A stretch of DNA of 64,000 bases from Galactobacillus timonensis (GTDB lineage Bacteria > Bacillota_I > Bacilli_A > Erysipelotrichales > Erysipelotrichaceae): the NCBI RefSeq assembly GCF_900240265.1, contig NZ_LT964739.1:1658887-1722886 (forward strand), in the 5' to 3' direction. Shown in pieces: positions 25,842-34,451 of the stretch (position 1 is its first letter; each line of letters starts with the position of its first letter). The position numbers and the translations under genes were made by a program. The notes below the pieces were generated by a model. That model made no database searches and had not been told where the DNA came from. It saw only the letters and a program-made list of their open reading frames with translations.

Positions 25842-26831
25842 ATGGAACAGTCAGCACCCGTATTATGGATTGTCATTCCCTGCTACAACGAGGAAGAGGT
25901 TCTTCCCATCACCGCTCCCGAATTTCTGGCGGAGCTCAATGATCTTTCAGGGAAGGGAAAGATTTCACCGGATTCACGCATCCTGTTTGTCAACGACGGC
26001 AGTTCGGATGCGACCTGGAGGATTATCAGCGATCTTTCCAGATCCGATCCCCACTATACAGGCATGTCCCAGTCCCGCAACCGCGGCCATCAGAACGCTG
26101 TTCTTGCAGGTCTGATGGAGGCGAAGGATCATTGCGACATCACCATCAGCATTGACTGCGACGGACAGGATGATATTCATGCGATGGAAGCCATGGTTGA
26201 TGCCTACCATGATGGCTGCGACATCGTCTATGGCGTCCGCAGCAACCGTGAATCGGATACCTGGTTCAAGCGCACCAGTGCCCAGAGCTTCTATAAGTTT
26301 CTGAACAGGATGGGCGTCGAAGCTGTTTATAACCATGCGGACTATCGTCTTGCTTCGCGGCGCGTTCTCGAAAATTTGGCGAATTTTCATGAAGTGAATC
26401 TGTTTCTCAGAGGCATGTTCCCGCTGGTGGGCTTTAAGAGCACATCGGTTTACTATGAACGTCATGAGCGTCTGGCAGGCAAGAGCCATTATCCGCTGCG
26501 CAAGATGATCGGGCTGGCGGTGGATGGTGTTACGTCTCTGAGCATTGAGCCGATTCATATCATTGCAAGGGTCGGCTTCCTGCTGGTTCTGGCCGGAATC
26601 GTCGGCATTCTCTGGGCAATCATCCGCCGTCTGACGGGCAACACGGTGACCGGCTGGGCAAGTCTCATGTGTGTGATCTTCTTCATCGGCGGCATCATCA
26701 TCGCTTCCCTTGGAGTCATCGGTGAATATGTGGGCAAGACCTATATGGAAGCCAAGCACCGTCCCCGCTACATTATCAGCGATCGTACGGAATCACTGCT
26801 CGACAGCGAAAACGAAAATACCAAACAATGA
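25842..26831 (+). CDS. GT2-family polyprenyl-phosphate glycosyltransferase
   Basis: A 329-residue DPM1/GtrB-like enzyme that would transfer a sugar from a nucleotide donor to undecaprenyl phosphate at the inner face of the membrane. GT-A domain: VIPCYNEEEVLP (about 10-21), VNDGSSDATW, and the metal/donor Asp residues in IDCDGQDD (about 104-111). An amphipathic interface helix precedes two C-terminal membrane helices (about 232-255 and 266-292: VGFLLVLAGIVGILWAII and MCVIFFIGGIIIASLGVIGEY). No flippase or acceptor gene adjoins. A TAGAAT -10 lies at about 25815. Confidence 0.9.
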   Translation: MEQSAPVLWIVIPCYNEEEVLPITAPEFLAELNDLSGKGKISPDSRILFVNDGSSDATWRIISDLSRSDPHYTGMSQSRNRGHQNAVLAGLMEAKDHCDITISIDCDGQDDIHAMEAMVDAYHDGCDIVYGVRSNRESDTWFKRTSAQSFYKFLNRMGVEAVYNHADYRLASRRVLENLANFHEVNLFLRGMFPLVGFKSTSVYYERHERLAGKSHYPLRKMIGLAVDGVTSLSIEPIHIIARVGFLLVLAGIVGILWAIIRRLTGNTVTGWASLMCVIFFIGGIIIASLGVIGEYVGKTYMEAKHRPRYIISDRTESLLDSENENTKQ

Positions 26832-26832
26832 A

Positions 26833-26866
26833 AAAATCGCAGGCTGTTGATTCAGTCTGCGATTTT
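26833..26866. terminator. bidirectional terminator between GT2 gene and amylase
   Basis: A 10-bp stem AAAATCGCAG/CTGCGATTTT (26833-26842 with 26857-26866), flanked by A- and T-runs. The amylase reading frame ends inside its 3' arm, at 26852. Confidence 0.85.
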
Positions 26867-28339
26867 CTTGAGCATTTCCTGTCTGACATAGGCCGAAGCA
26901 CTGCCGGGAGCGACATGGAAGGTGCCGGTTCCGTATTCATCAGTTTGAACAGGATCACAATGCCCCAGCGCATCATAGAGAACCGTATTGGCAAATGCCC
27001 CGGAGCAGTTCATCGTTTTTTCATTCCGGTCGCGGTCCGTGAAGATGACGACGGCGCCGCTGTCAGGATGATGATCATCGCCCGTACGGACAAACCCGAC
27101 CGTATCGGCATCATCAAAGTAATCCAATTCGTCGCCATAGGCCGCATCACGGCGCAGTTTCATGAGTGCCGGCAGTTCCTTCAGTCCGGAAATATCCGTG
27201 CCTTCGATGCCGTAAAGGTCACCTTCAAAGACGCACGGCACCATGTCCTTCATCAGCAGAATGCAGGCGTAGGCCGCCGGCTGAAACCATGGTGTTACAT
27301 AGGATTCCAGCGCCTGCCCGGGCTGCGTATCGTGATTGTTTACAAAGGCGATCGCCTGATCTTTCTTGCGCTGAATCAGCGTATTCTGAAACAGACTTCC
27401 CAGATCATAGTTTCCATTGGCATGGGAGATATCGAAGAAGTGAAAGTGCAGAGGAACATCGAAGAGGCCGAACTCATCCTGCAGACTTTCCGCATCTTTC
27501 AGCAGACGGTCAACATCGCCGCTCCAGTACTCGCCGATTGCGGGCAGCTCTTTTCCGGTGAGGCTGCGCATGGTCCGGATCCAGCTGGCAATGAAGGGGC
27601 GGCTGATATGCTTCAGAGCATCCATGCGGAAGCCGTCAATGCCCGTGAAATCCAGATACCATTTCCCCCAGCGGACGAGTTCTTCCTGGACAAACGGCTG
27701 GTCCATGTCGAGATCACATCCCATCAGGAAGTCGAAATTGTCATTGTCGGGATCGACGTTGGGATCCCAGTGCTTGCCATCGAAGAGATAGATTCCCTTC
27801 TGTCCGGTGCGTTCATCATAATCACAGCCGTCGAAACAGGAGGCATTGTACTGAAACGGATCGTAGATGCCCTTACGGCCGGGAAAGGTAAATTTTGTCC
27901 AGGCATCAATTTCATACGTGTCACTGAGAAAGTGCAGACGGTCGTTGGGATCGCAGCGGCGGACTTTGACAGTTTCCGTTTCATCCGCTCCCAGCCGCTG
28001 GTTGAAGACAATGTCTGCCAGAGCGAGCATTCCATGGTCATGAAGAGAGCGGATGCAGGCAAGGTAGGCATCTTTGGTCCCGTACTTGGTTCGGATGGTG
28101 CCTTTCTGATTGAATTCACCAAGGTCATACATGTCGTAGACGCCATAGCCGACGTCATGGATGCCTCCAAAGCCTTTGTAGGCCGGAGGCATCCAGACAG
28201 CGGATACGCCGAGCTCTTTGAGCCGGGCTGCCTGTGCACGCAGGCGGTCCCAGAAGGTGCCGTCGCCGGGCGAGTTCCAGTTAAAGCACTGGTAGATCGT
28301 TGGGTTTTCATCCGGGTAAAGATCACGCTGCACTGCCAT
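26852..28339 (-). CDS. cytoplasmic alpha-amylase, GH13
   Basis: Hydrolyses alpha-1,4-glucans, probably intracellular glycogen or imported dextrins, since no signal peptide is present. 495 residues, close to the GH13_5 intracellular amylases. The four GH13 regions are visible: ADIVFNQR (about 105-112), GFRMDALKH (nucleophile Asp, about 233-241), GEYWS (acid Glu, about 269-273) and FVNNHDTQ (about 331-338). The start is placed at ATG 28339, with GGAGGAA upstream; a longer frame is inside ppx. It overlaps ppx by 17 nt, an unusual coupling of glycan and polyphosphate breakdown. Confidence 0.92.
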   Translation of the reverse strand: MAVQRDLYPDENPTIYQCFNWNSPGDGTFWDRLRAQAARLKELGVSAVWMPPAYKGFGGIHDVGYGVYDMYDLGEFNQKGTIRTKYGTKDAYLACIRSLHDHGMLALADIVFNQRLGADETETVKVRRCDPNDRLHFLSDTYEIDAWTKFTFPGRKGIYDPFQYNASCFDGCDYDERTGQKGIYLFDGKHWDPNVDPDNDNFDFLMGCDLDMDQPFVQEELVRWGKWYLDFTGIDGFRMDALKHISRPFIASWIRTMRSLTGKELPAIGEYWSGDVDRLLKDAESLQDEFGLFDVPLHFHFFDISHANGNYDLGSLFQNTLIQRKKDQAIAFVNNHDTQPGQALESYVTPWFQPAAYACILLMKDMVPCVFEGDLYGIEGTDISGLKELPALMKLRRDAAYGDELDYFDDADTVGFVRTGDDHHPDSGAVVIFTDRDRNEKTMNCSGAFANTVLYDALGHCDPVQTDEYGTGTFHVAPGSASAYVRQEMLKKIAD

Positions 28340-29219
28340 GAGATTCCTCCGGAAGATGGGAAAGGATGTAGCCTTCACGCACGCACCCGGATGAGATGCG
28401 GATTTCACTGGCATGATAGGCACGGCAGATGCCGAGGATCATGTTGAGACCCGGCAGAAAGACGGGCCAGCGTGAAGAGCGGACAACTTTGTGCACAGCA
28501 TCGATATAGCGGGGATCATTGTCTTTGAGATGCTGGAATACCTGTTCCAGCATCTGTACGTTCATCGTATTGCCGCAATGGAACATTTCATTCATTACCA
28601 GTCCGGCGGCGCGGTTTGTGCCACCGATGCCGATGAGAGTGGAAGAAGGAATGGACATGAGCTTTGGATGATCCTCCAGAAATGCATGCAGGGCATCATC
28701 TGCTGTACACTCTTCCAGCGGCAGGCGGCTGAGGCGTACACATCCCAGCGGTATGGAAGCAGCCTCGACGATTCCATTGTTTTGAAAGGCGATGAGTTCC
28801 GTAGATCCTCCCCCGACATCGAAGGCGTTTCCGGTTTTGATATCGCCTGTATCGATGCGGCTGCCGAAAAAATCGTAGGTCGCTTCCTGCTGGCCGCTGA
28901 TGGCGTCGACATCGATGCCTGCTTCATGAAATGCGGCAAGCATTTCTTTCCTGTTATCGATATTCCTTGCCGGCTCCGTGATGAAGGCAAAGGTGCAGTC
29001 CGGCCGGTAGGCGTCGATGGCCTGACGGTACTGGCTCAGTACGTTGCAGGCTGCTTGGATGCCTTCCGGCTTCATATGATGTGCTTCTTCGTCGATGTAG
29101 CTGACGAGGCGAACGGCATTGGAGGTGTTGGAACAAAGATGAAGACCCTCCCGGTCTTTGGTATAGAGATTCAGAACGACGGTATTGGATCCGATATCGA
29201 CAATGGCAATTTTCTTCAT
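28323..29219 (-). CDS. ppx: Ppx/GppA-family exopolyphosphatase
   Basis: Hydrolyses polyphosphate (or the 5' phosphate of pppGpp) processively. 298 residues, corresponding to the two-subdomain ASKHA catalytic core without the C-terminal HD domain. N-terminal phosphate-binding loop IAIVDIGSNTVVLNLY (about 4-19), EATYDFFGSR with the catalytic Glu near 112, and FDVGGGSTELI (about 129-139). The start at 29219 has GGGAGGAAA upstream. First gene of a minus-strand pair with the amylase and divergent from pyrH. Polyphosphate versus pppGpp cannot be decided. Confidence 0.88.
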   Translation of the reverse strand: MKKIAIVDIGSNTVVLNLYTKDREGLHLCSNTSNAVRLVSYIDEEAHHMKPEGIQAACNVLSQYRQAIDAYRPDCTFAFITEPARNIDNRKEMLAAFHEAGIDVDAISGQQEATYDFFGSRIDTGDIKTGNAFDVGGGSTELIAFQNNGIVEAASIPLGCVRLSRLPLEECTADDALHAFLEDHPKLMSIPSSTLIGIGGTNRAAGLVMNEMFHCGNTMNVQMLEQVFQHLKDNDPRYIDAVHKVVRSSRWPVFLPGLNMILGICRAYHASEIRISSGCVREGYILSHLPEESHGSAA

Positions 29220-29270
29220 GGCCTGCTGTTTCCTCCCGGTGTCGTTGGACCTTTCGCTGAACAACGTAAA

Positions 29271-29282
29271 CCATTATAATGG
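29271..29282. promoter_or_regulatory. palindromic shared -10 region for ppx and pyrH
   Basis: CCATTATAATGG is self-complementary and therefore presents TATAAT on both strands (29275-29280 on plus, complement of 29273-29278 on minus). It could serve both divergent genes so that only one polymerase binds at a time. -35 boxes are poor. Confidence 0.5.
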
Positions 29283-29312
29283 AGGAAAGAAAGCAGAGGA
29301 AAGTACAGAACA

Positions 29313-30026
29313 ATGTATAAGCGTGTACTGTTGAAGCTGAGCGGTGAAGCCCTGCAGGGCAAGGAAAAGAATTTTGACCCGCTTGTTTTGAAGAATCTCG
29401 CGAAGCAGGTGAAGGAAATTCATGATCTTGGCGTTCAGGTCGCAATCGTTGTCGGCGGCGGCAACTTCATTCGCGGCAAGACGGTTGCTGAGATCGGCAT
29501 CGACCGTGTGCAGGGTGATTATATGGGGATGCTGGCGACGATTATCAATGCGCTGGCGATTCAGAGTGCTCTGGAACGGGAAGGTGTTGTGACCCGTGTA
29601 CAGACGAGCATCGAGATGCCGAAGGTTGCTGAGCCGTTTATTCAGCGGCGAGCTGTTCATCATCTGGAAAAGGGCATCGTTGTCATCTTCGGCGGCGGCA
29701 CGGGATCGCCATTCTTCTCGACGGATACGACGGCGGCGCTGCGTGCATCGGAGATTTCGGCCGATGTCATTCTGATGGCGAAGAATGGTGTTGACGGTGT
29801 GTACAGCGCAGATCCCAAGAAGGATCCCAATGCGGTGAAGTATGATCATCTGACCTATATGGATCTGTTGAATCAGGGTCTGCAGGTCATGGATTCGACA
29901 GCCACCAGCATGTGCATGGACAATGACATTGAGCTTCTCGTCTTCAACATGAATGAGGACGGTAGTATTGTTAAGGCAGTACAGGGTACGGTTCAGGGAA
30001 CCGTGATCAATAAGAATTCAGACTGA
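29313..30026 (+). CDS. pyrH: UMP kinase
   Basis: Phosphorylates UMP to UDP, a hexameric amino-acid-kinase-fold enzyme regulated by GTP and UTP. 237 residues, normal. Motifs: [14 protein letters not shown] (about 4-17), [11 protein letters not shown] (about 47-57), [16 protein letters not shown] (about 132-147) and [17 protein letters not shown] (about 158-174). The start has AGAGGAAAG upstream. Co-transcribed with frr (18 nt apart). In many Firmicutes pyrH follows tsf directly; here about 3.6 kb intervene. Confidence 0.97.
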   Translation: MYKRVLLKLSGEALQGKEKNFDPLVLKNLAKQVKEIHDLGVQVAIVVGGGNFIRGKTVAEIGIDRVQGDYMGMLATIINALAIQSALEREGVVTRVQTSIEMPKVAEPFIQRRAVHHLEKGIVVIFGGGTGSPFFSTDTTAALRASEISADVILMAKNGVDGVYSADPKKDPNAVKYDHLTYMDLLNQGLQVMDSTATSMCMDNDIELLVFNMNEDGSIVKAVQGTVQGTVINKNSD

Positions 30027-30044
30027 AAAAGGAGAGAAAAAGGC

Positions 30045-30596
30045 ATGTCTTACCCGATTATTGATTCGTCCAAGGAAAAGATGGACAAACAGATGGAATT
30101 TTTCCACGAGCAGCTCAACACGGTTCGTACAGGTGTCGCCAATGCGGCCATGCTCAATGGCGTTGAGGCAGAATATTACGGATCTATGACGCCGCTCAAT
30201 CAGATCGCCAGCATCAAGGTTGAAGAGGGCAGAACGCTGGTCATCAAGCCGTATGACCCGTCCTCTCTGAAGGATATTGAGAAGGCGCTGAACAAGGCGG
30301 ATCTCGGTATTGCGCCGCAGAATGACGGCACCGTTATCCGTCTGGCTGTTCCGCAGCTGACTGGCGAAACGCGTAAGGAGATGAGCAAGAAGGTTTCCAA
30401 GATCGCGGAAGATGCTAAGGTGCAGATCCGCAACATCCGCCGCGATGCGATGAATGTCGTCAAGAAGGACAAGACCGTAGACGAAGACACGCAGAAGGAT
30501 ATGGAAGATGAGATCCAGAAACTGACGGACAAGTATACGGATCAGATCGCTGCCATCGCTGACAAGAAGTCTAAAGAAGTAATGAACGTGCAGTAA
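30045..30596 (+). CDS. frr: ribosome recycling factor
   Basis: With EF-G splits the post-termination ribosome. 183 residues, close to the usual 185. The tRNA-mimic three-helix bundle is clear: MDKQMEFFHEQLNTVRTGVAN (about 12-32), then domain II strands, and QIRNIRRDAMNVVKKD (about 126-141) leading to the final helix ending KSKEVMNVQ. AGGAGAG precedes the ATG. A strong terminator follows. Confidence 0.97.
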   Translation: MSYPIIDSSKEKMDKQMEFFHEQLNTVRTGVANAAMLNGVEAEYYGSMTPLNQIASIKVEEGRTLVIKPYDPSSLKDIEKALNKADLGIAPQNDGTVIRLAVPQLTGETRKEMSKKVSKIAEDAKVQIRNIRRDAMNVVKKDKTVDEDTQKDMEDEIQKLTDKYTDQIAAIADKKSKEVMNVQ

Positions 30597-30607
30597 TACT
30601 GCCGGCC

Positions 30608-30631
30608 GCCTCCCTTCGGGGAGGCATTTTT
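30608..30631 (+). terminator. intrinsic terminator after frr
   Basis: A 7-bp GC stem (30608-30614 with 30619-30625) with TTCG tetraloop and ATTTTT tail. Confidence 0.92.
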
Positions 30632-30649
30632 GGACAGCAGGAAGAATGC

Positions 30650-30655
30650 TATAAT
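30650..30655 (+). promoter_or_regulatory. -10 element of the uppS operon
   Basis: TATAAT 22 bp upstream of the uppS ATG. The best -35 candidates overlap the frr terminator T-run and are poor. It would drive uppS-cdsA-dxr-rseP. Confidence 0.55.
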
Positions 30656-30676
30656 TTTGGCATTCAGGAGAAAGCT

Positions 30677-31408
30677 ATGAACGAATGCAGACATGCGGCC
30701 ATCATCATGGACGGCAACGGACGCTGGGCAAAGGCCCATGGAAAACCACGTACCGCCGGTCATCTGGCGGGGGCGGACAATGTGCGCACCATTGCCATTG
30801 CGGCGGATCAGCTGGGCATCCGCTATCTGACGCTTTATGCGTTTTCAACGGAGAACTGGCGGCGCTCGAAGGAAGAAGTCGGTTACATCATGAAGCTGCC
30901 TGCCTATTTCTTTAAGAAGTACATGCAGGAATTTCTGGATCGCGGCTTTCAGATGCATATGATCGGAGAGCTGGATGCGCTTCCGGCCGATACGCGCAGG
31001 GTACTTCTTGATGCGGTGGAAGAGTCGAAAAACAATACCGGACTGTCACTGAACATCTGCATGAACTATGGCTCGCAGCGGGAGATCCTCCTCGCTGCTC
31101 GAAGGTACGCGGCCGATGTACGGGACGGGAAGGCAGATCTGAATCTTGATGAACACGGCTTTGAACAGTATCTGATGACGGCAGGCATGCCGCCGGTGGA
31201 TCTTCTGATTCGAACAAGCGGAGAACAGCGGATATCGAACTATCTGCTGTGGCAGATTGCCTATGCGGAGCTGGAGTTTGTTCCGGAAAGCTGGCCGGAG
31301 TTTACGCCCGAGGTTCTCAAACGCTGTCTGCAGGAGTACTATGCTAGAGACCGGCGGTTTGGCGGTGTGGCCGGTGAAAAGCCGGTTGGAAGCGCGGCAA
31401 ATCTCTGA
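30677..31408 (+). CDS. uppS: undecaprenyl diphosphate synthase
   Basis: Cis-prenyltransferase that extends farnesyl diphosphate to C55-PP, the lipid carrier for peptidoglycan and wall polymers. 243 residues. Signature motifs are AAIIMDGNGRWAKAHGKPRTAGH (about 6-28, with the catalytic Asp), YLTLYAFSTENWRRSKEEV and VDLLIRTSGEQRISNYLLWQIAYAELEF near the C-terminus. GGAG precedes the ATG. Heads the envelope-precursor operon. Confidence 0.97.
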   Translation: MNECRHAAIIMDGNGRWAKAHGKPRTAGHLAGADNVRTIAIAADQLGIRYLTLYAFSTENWRRSKEEVGYIMKLPAYFFKKYMQEFLDRGFQMHMIGELDALPADTRRVLLDAVEESKNNTGLSLNICMNYGSQREILLAARRYAADVRDGKADLNLDEHGFEQYLMTAGMPPVDLLIRTSGEQRISNYLLWQIAYAELEFVPESWPEFTPEVLKRCLQEYYARDRRFGGVAGEKPVGSAANL

Positions 31409-31417
31409 GGTGTGTCT

Positions 31418-32215
31418 ATGAATAAAATGTTGAAGAAATCCCTGGTTGCGCTGATTCTGATTGCGTGCGTTTTGCCGCCGTTTCTGATCGGCGGCATTGC
31501 GATGGACATTCTTGTCGGTGCGATCACGGCGCTGGCAGCGGTGGAAATCGCTTCGCTGGAAGATGGGAAGCGGCACTATGCGTTTGCGGTCGTCATTTTC
31601 GCTGCCGTGGAGCTGATGACCTATACGGAAGATGTGACGGTTTCCTTTTCAATCAGTATGTGGCTGTTCTTCCTCTTCTGCTGTGATCTTGCCAGTGAGA
31701 AGATGACGACGGACCGGATTGCCTATACCTTCATCATGTCTATGATTCTGATGCTGGCATGGCGCGGTGTCGACCGCATTTGCATTCACGGCTTCAACGG
31801 ACTGATGATGCTGTTTGTGGGCATTGCCTGCTACATGTGCGATACAGGTGCCTATTTCATCGGTAGTTTCTTCGGCAAACACAAGATGAATCCGCGCCTC
31901 TCTCCGCATAAAACCTGGGAAGGTGCGATCGGAGGCTATGCGGTTGCCGTTGTGTGCGCGCTGCTGTGGGGCTTCCTGGTGATGATTCCATACGCTCCAA
32001 AGACAGCTCCGGCAGAGCTGGTTGTTGTCGCAAGCTTTCTTCTGCCGGCGGTTGCCGAGGTTGGCGATCTGGCTTTTTCTGCCATCAAGCGCAGATGGGG
32101 CATCAAGGACTACGGCTCACTGCTGCCGGGACATGGCGGCATCCTGGACCGGATTGATTCGCTGCTCTTCTGTCTGATGGCCTTCAACGGTCTTTTGATT
32201 CTCTGGAGTCTGTGA
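31418..32215 (+). CDS. cdsA: phosphatidate cytidylyltransferase
   Basis: Makes CDP-diacylglycerol from phosphatidic acid and CTP, the branch point of phospholipid synthesis. 265 residues with about seven to eight membrane helices. The CDS signature is present near the C-terminus: AEVGDLAFSAIKRRWGIKDYGSLLPGHGGILDRIDSL (about 208-244). The start ATG 31418 has TGAGGTG before it; a GTG at 31412 is an alternative. It overlaps dxr by one base. Confidence 0.95.
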   Translation: MNKMLKKSLVALILIACVLPPFLIGGIAMDILVGAITALAAVEIASLEDGKRHYAFAVVIFAAVELMTYTEDVTVSFSISMWLFFLFCCDLASEKMTTDRIAYTFIMSMILMLAWRGVDRICIHGFNGLMMLFVGIACYMCDTGAYFIGSFFGKHKMNPRLSPHKTWEGAIGGYAVAVVCALLWGFLVMIPYAPKTAPAELVVVASFLLPAVAEVGDLAFSAIKRRWGIKDYGSLLPGHGGILDRIDSLLFCLMAFNGLLILWSL

Positions 32216-33375
32216 TGAAGAGGCTGTTATTGCTGGGTGCTTCGGGTTCCATCGGCGTACAGACACTGGATATCGTGCGCCGCTTTCCTGAAGAATACTT
32301 TCTTGTTTCGTTCGGCGTCGGTCACCGGATCGAAAAGGTAGCTGAAATTCTTTCCGTGTTCCCGGAGGTTTCTTCGTTTTCGGTTGCCGAGGAAACGGAT
32401 GCCGAAGAATTAAGAAAACAGTATCCGGACAAGGAAATCCTCTCTGGCGATGAGGGAATGATCACTCTTGCCGAGAGGGATGACTATGATCTGCTGGTGA
32501 ATGCACTGGTTGGTTTTGTTGGTTTTCTGCCGACGTATCGGGCCATTGCGGCGGGGCATGATGTGGCCCTTGCCAATAAGGAGACACTGGTCTGTGGCGG
32601 AGCGCTGATTGAAGCAGCGCTGAAGAAATACGGTCGGAAGCTGTATCCGATTGACAGTGAGCACAGTGCAATCTGGCAGTGTCTGCAGGGAAACCGGAAG
32701 GATCAGGTGGAACGTCTGATCATCACATGCTCCGGCGGACCGTTCCGTACCTTTACGAAGCAGCAGCTTGCTTCGGTAACGGTGACTCAGGCGCTGGCGC
32801 ATCCGCGCTGGACGATGGGTGCGAAGATTACGATTGATTCGGCGGATCTGATGAACAAGGGCTTTGAAGTGATTGAGGCGCACTGGCTCTTCGGTCTGCC
32901 GTATGAGAAGATTGATGTTGTCGTGCATCCGGAGAGTATGATTCACTCGATGGTGGAGTATGTGGACCACAGCGTGATGGCGCAGATGGCTGTTCCGGAT
33001 ATGCGTCTTCCGATTGCCTATGCTCTCAGCTGGCCGGATCGGCATCCACTGCCGGTGGATGCGCTGGATCTTTTGAAGGTTGGTTCACTTCATTTTGAGG
33101 CACCGGATACGGATCGTTTCCCTCTGCTGGCGCTCGCCTACGAAGCCGGAAAGGCCGGCGGCAATCAGGCGGCGATTGTCAATGGAGCCAATGAAGCTGC
33201 CAATGCGGCATTCCGCAGCGGGTTGATCGGTTTTACGGATATTACGCGGATTGTTGAGAAAGTTGTTCATTCCTCTTCCTATGAGGAGCTGAATGATATT
33301 GATGCGCTGCTGCGGGCGGATCGCTATGGGCGTTCTGCGGCAGAGGCGATGATACAAGGAGAACGTAAATCTTGA
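32215..33375 (+). CDS. dxr: 1-deoxy-D-xylulose 5-phosphate reductoisomerase
   Basis: NADPH-dependent second step of the MEP isoprenoid pathway, so this organism makes isoprenoids (including uppS substrate) by MEP rather than mevalonate. 386 residues. NADPH-binding LLGASGSIGVQTLDIVRRFPEEY (about 5-27), ALANKETLVCGG (about 117-128), substrate/metal region DSEHSAIWQCLQG (about 146-158) and HPRWTMGAKITIDSADLMNKGFEVIEAHWLFG (about 200-231). The ATG overlaps the cdsA stop. It overlaps rseP (TTGA). Confidence 0.97.
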   Translation: MKRLLLLGASGSIGVQTLDIVRRFPEEYFLVSFGVGHRIEKVAEILSVFPEVSSFSVAEETDAEELRKQYPDKEILSGDEGMITLAERDDYDLLVNALVGFVGFLPTYRAIAAGHDVALANKETLVCGGALIEAALKKYGRKLYPIDSEHSAIWQCLQGNRKDQVERLIITCSGGPFRTFTKQQLASVTVTQALAHPRWTMGAKITIDSADLMNKGFEVIEAHWLFGLPYEKIDVVVHPESMIHSMVEYVDHSVMAQMAVPDMRLPIAYALSWPDRHPLPVDALDLLKVGSLHFEAPDTDRFPLLALAYEAGKAGGNQAAIVNGANEAANAAFRSGLIGFTDITRIVEKVVHSSSYEELNDIDALLRADRYGRSAAEAMIQGERKS

Positions 33376-34442
33376 ATACTTTTGTGATATTGATTCTGTT
33401 CCTGCTGATGTTGTCAGTGATCATCTGCATTCATGAGTGGGGACACCTGCGGGTGGCAAAGCATTTCGGGGTGTACTGCTTCGAGTACAGCTTCGGCATG
33501 GGGCCGGTGCTTCATCAGTGGAAAAAAGGAGAGACGGTTTACAGCCTGCGGGCTCTGCCCGTCGGCGGCTTTGTTTCGATGGCAGGGGAAGAAGACGGGG
33601 ATGCGGCCTATCCGGATGTGACAGTTCCGGAAGGCAGAAGGCTGACGGATCAGGCGCCATGGAAGCGGATCCTGATCATGCTGGCAGGGATCTTCATGAA
33701 CTTCGTGCTTGCCTATCTGATCTTTACGGGCCTGGTTCTTTACAGCGGGACGTACGTAACTTCGCCGGCGGCTGAGATTGCGGCGGTTGTCACGGACAGC
33801 CCGGCGGAAGCGGCCGGGCTGCAGGCAGACGATGTCATTGAAAAGCTCACGTTTGCGGATGGCTATTCGGTATCGCCGAAGACCTTCACGGATCTGCAGT
33901 ATGCGCTGGCGGCGGATGATTCGTTTCCGATCACCTTTACGGTGAGCCGCGGCGGGACGGATGTTGAGGTGGCGGTGACGCCGGTATATGATGAAGAGGC
34001 GGAAAGCTACCGGATCGGAATCCAGGGGCCGCAGGCGGCAGTTCATGATGTCAATGTTCTGAACTGTTGGAAATACGGTGCCATTGAGATGGTAGATCTG
34101 ACGCGGGCGATGTTTCAGTCGATCGGACGTCTGTTTACGGCCGGCGGAATGAAGCAGCTGAGCGGACCGGTCGGTATCTATTCGGCGACGGAGCAGTCGG
34201 TTTCCTATGGGGCGATCGGATATCTGGTGCTGATTGCGGAGCTTTCACTGAATGTTGGCATCTTCAATCTGTTTCCGCTGCCGGTGCTGGATGGGGGACA
34301 GGTGCTGTTTACCATCGCCGAGTGGATCAGCGGTCATCCGGTGAACCAGAAGGTGAAGATGGCGATGATGCTGGCGACATGGGCGCTGCTCATTGTGCTG
34401 ATGATTGCCGTGACATGGAATGATATTGGACGTTTAGTCTAA
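33372..34442 (+). CDS. rseP: site-2 zinc metalloprotease RseP/RasP
   Basis: Intramembrane protease that cleaves anti-sigma factors and signal-peptide remnants. 356 residues. Zinc site HEWGH in ICIHEWGHLRVAKHFG (about 18-33), a PDZ domain in the middle (about 125-215), and the second zinc ligand in FNLFPLPVLDGGQVLF (about 298-313), with four membrane helices. The start codon is TTG in a TTGA overlap with the dxr stop; AAGGAG lies at the right distance upstream, and no ATG fits. In many Firmicutes proS and polC come next, but here galE does. Confidence 0.95.
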   Translation: MNTFVILILFLLMLSVIICIHEWGHLRVAKHFGVYCFEYSFGMGPVLHQWKKGETVYSLRALPVGGFVSMAGEEDGDAAYPDVTVPEGRRLTDQAPWKRILIMLAGIFMNFVLAYLIFTGLVLYSGTYVTSPAAEIAAVVTDSPAEAAGLQADDVIEKLTFADGYSVSPKTFTDLQYALAADDSFPITFTVSRGGTDVEVAVTPVYDEEAESYRIGIQGPQAAVHDVNVLNCWKYGAIEMVDLTRAMFQSIGRLFTAGGMKQLSGPVGIYSATEQSVSYGAIGYLVLIAELSLNVGIFNLFPLPVLDGGQVLFTIAEWISGHPVNQKVKMAMMLATWALLIVLMIAVTWNDIGRLV

Positions 34443-34451
34443 GGAGGGAAA

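Noticed and set aside
26828..28447. 539-codon plus-strand frame across the amylase gene
   Set aside because: The minus-strand frame has all four GH13 motifs; the plus frame has no family features and starts in a terminator.
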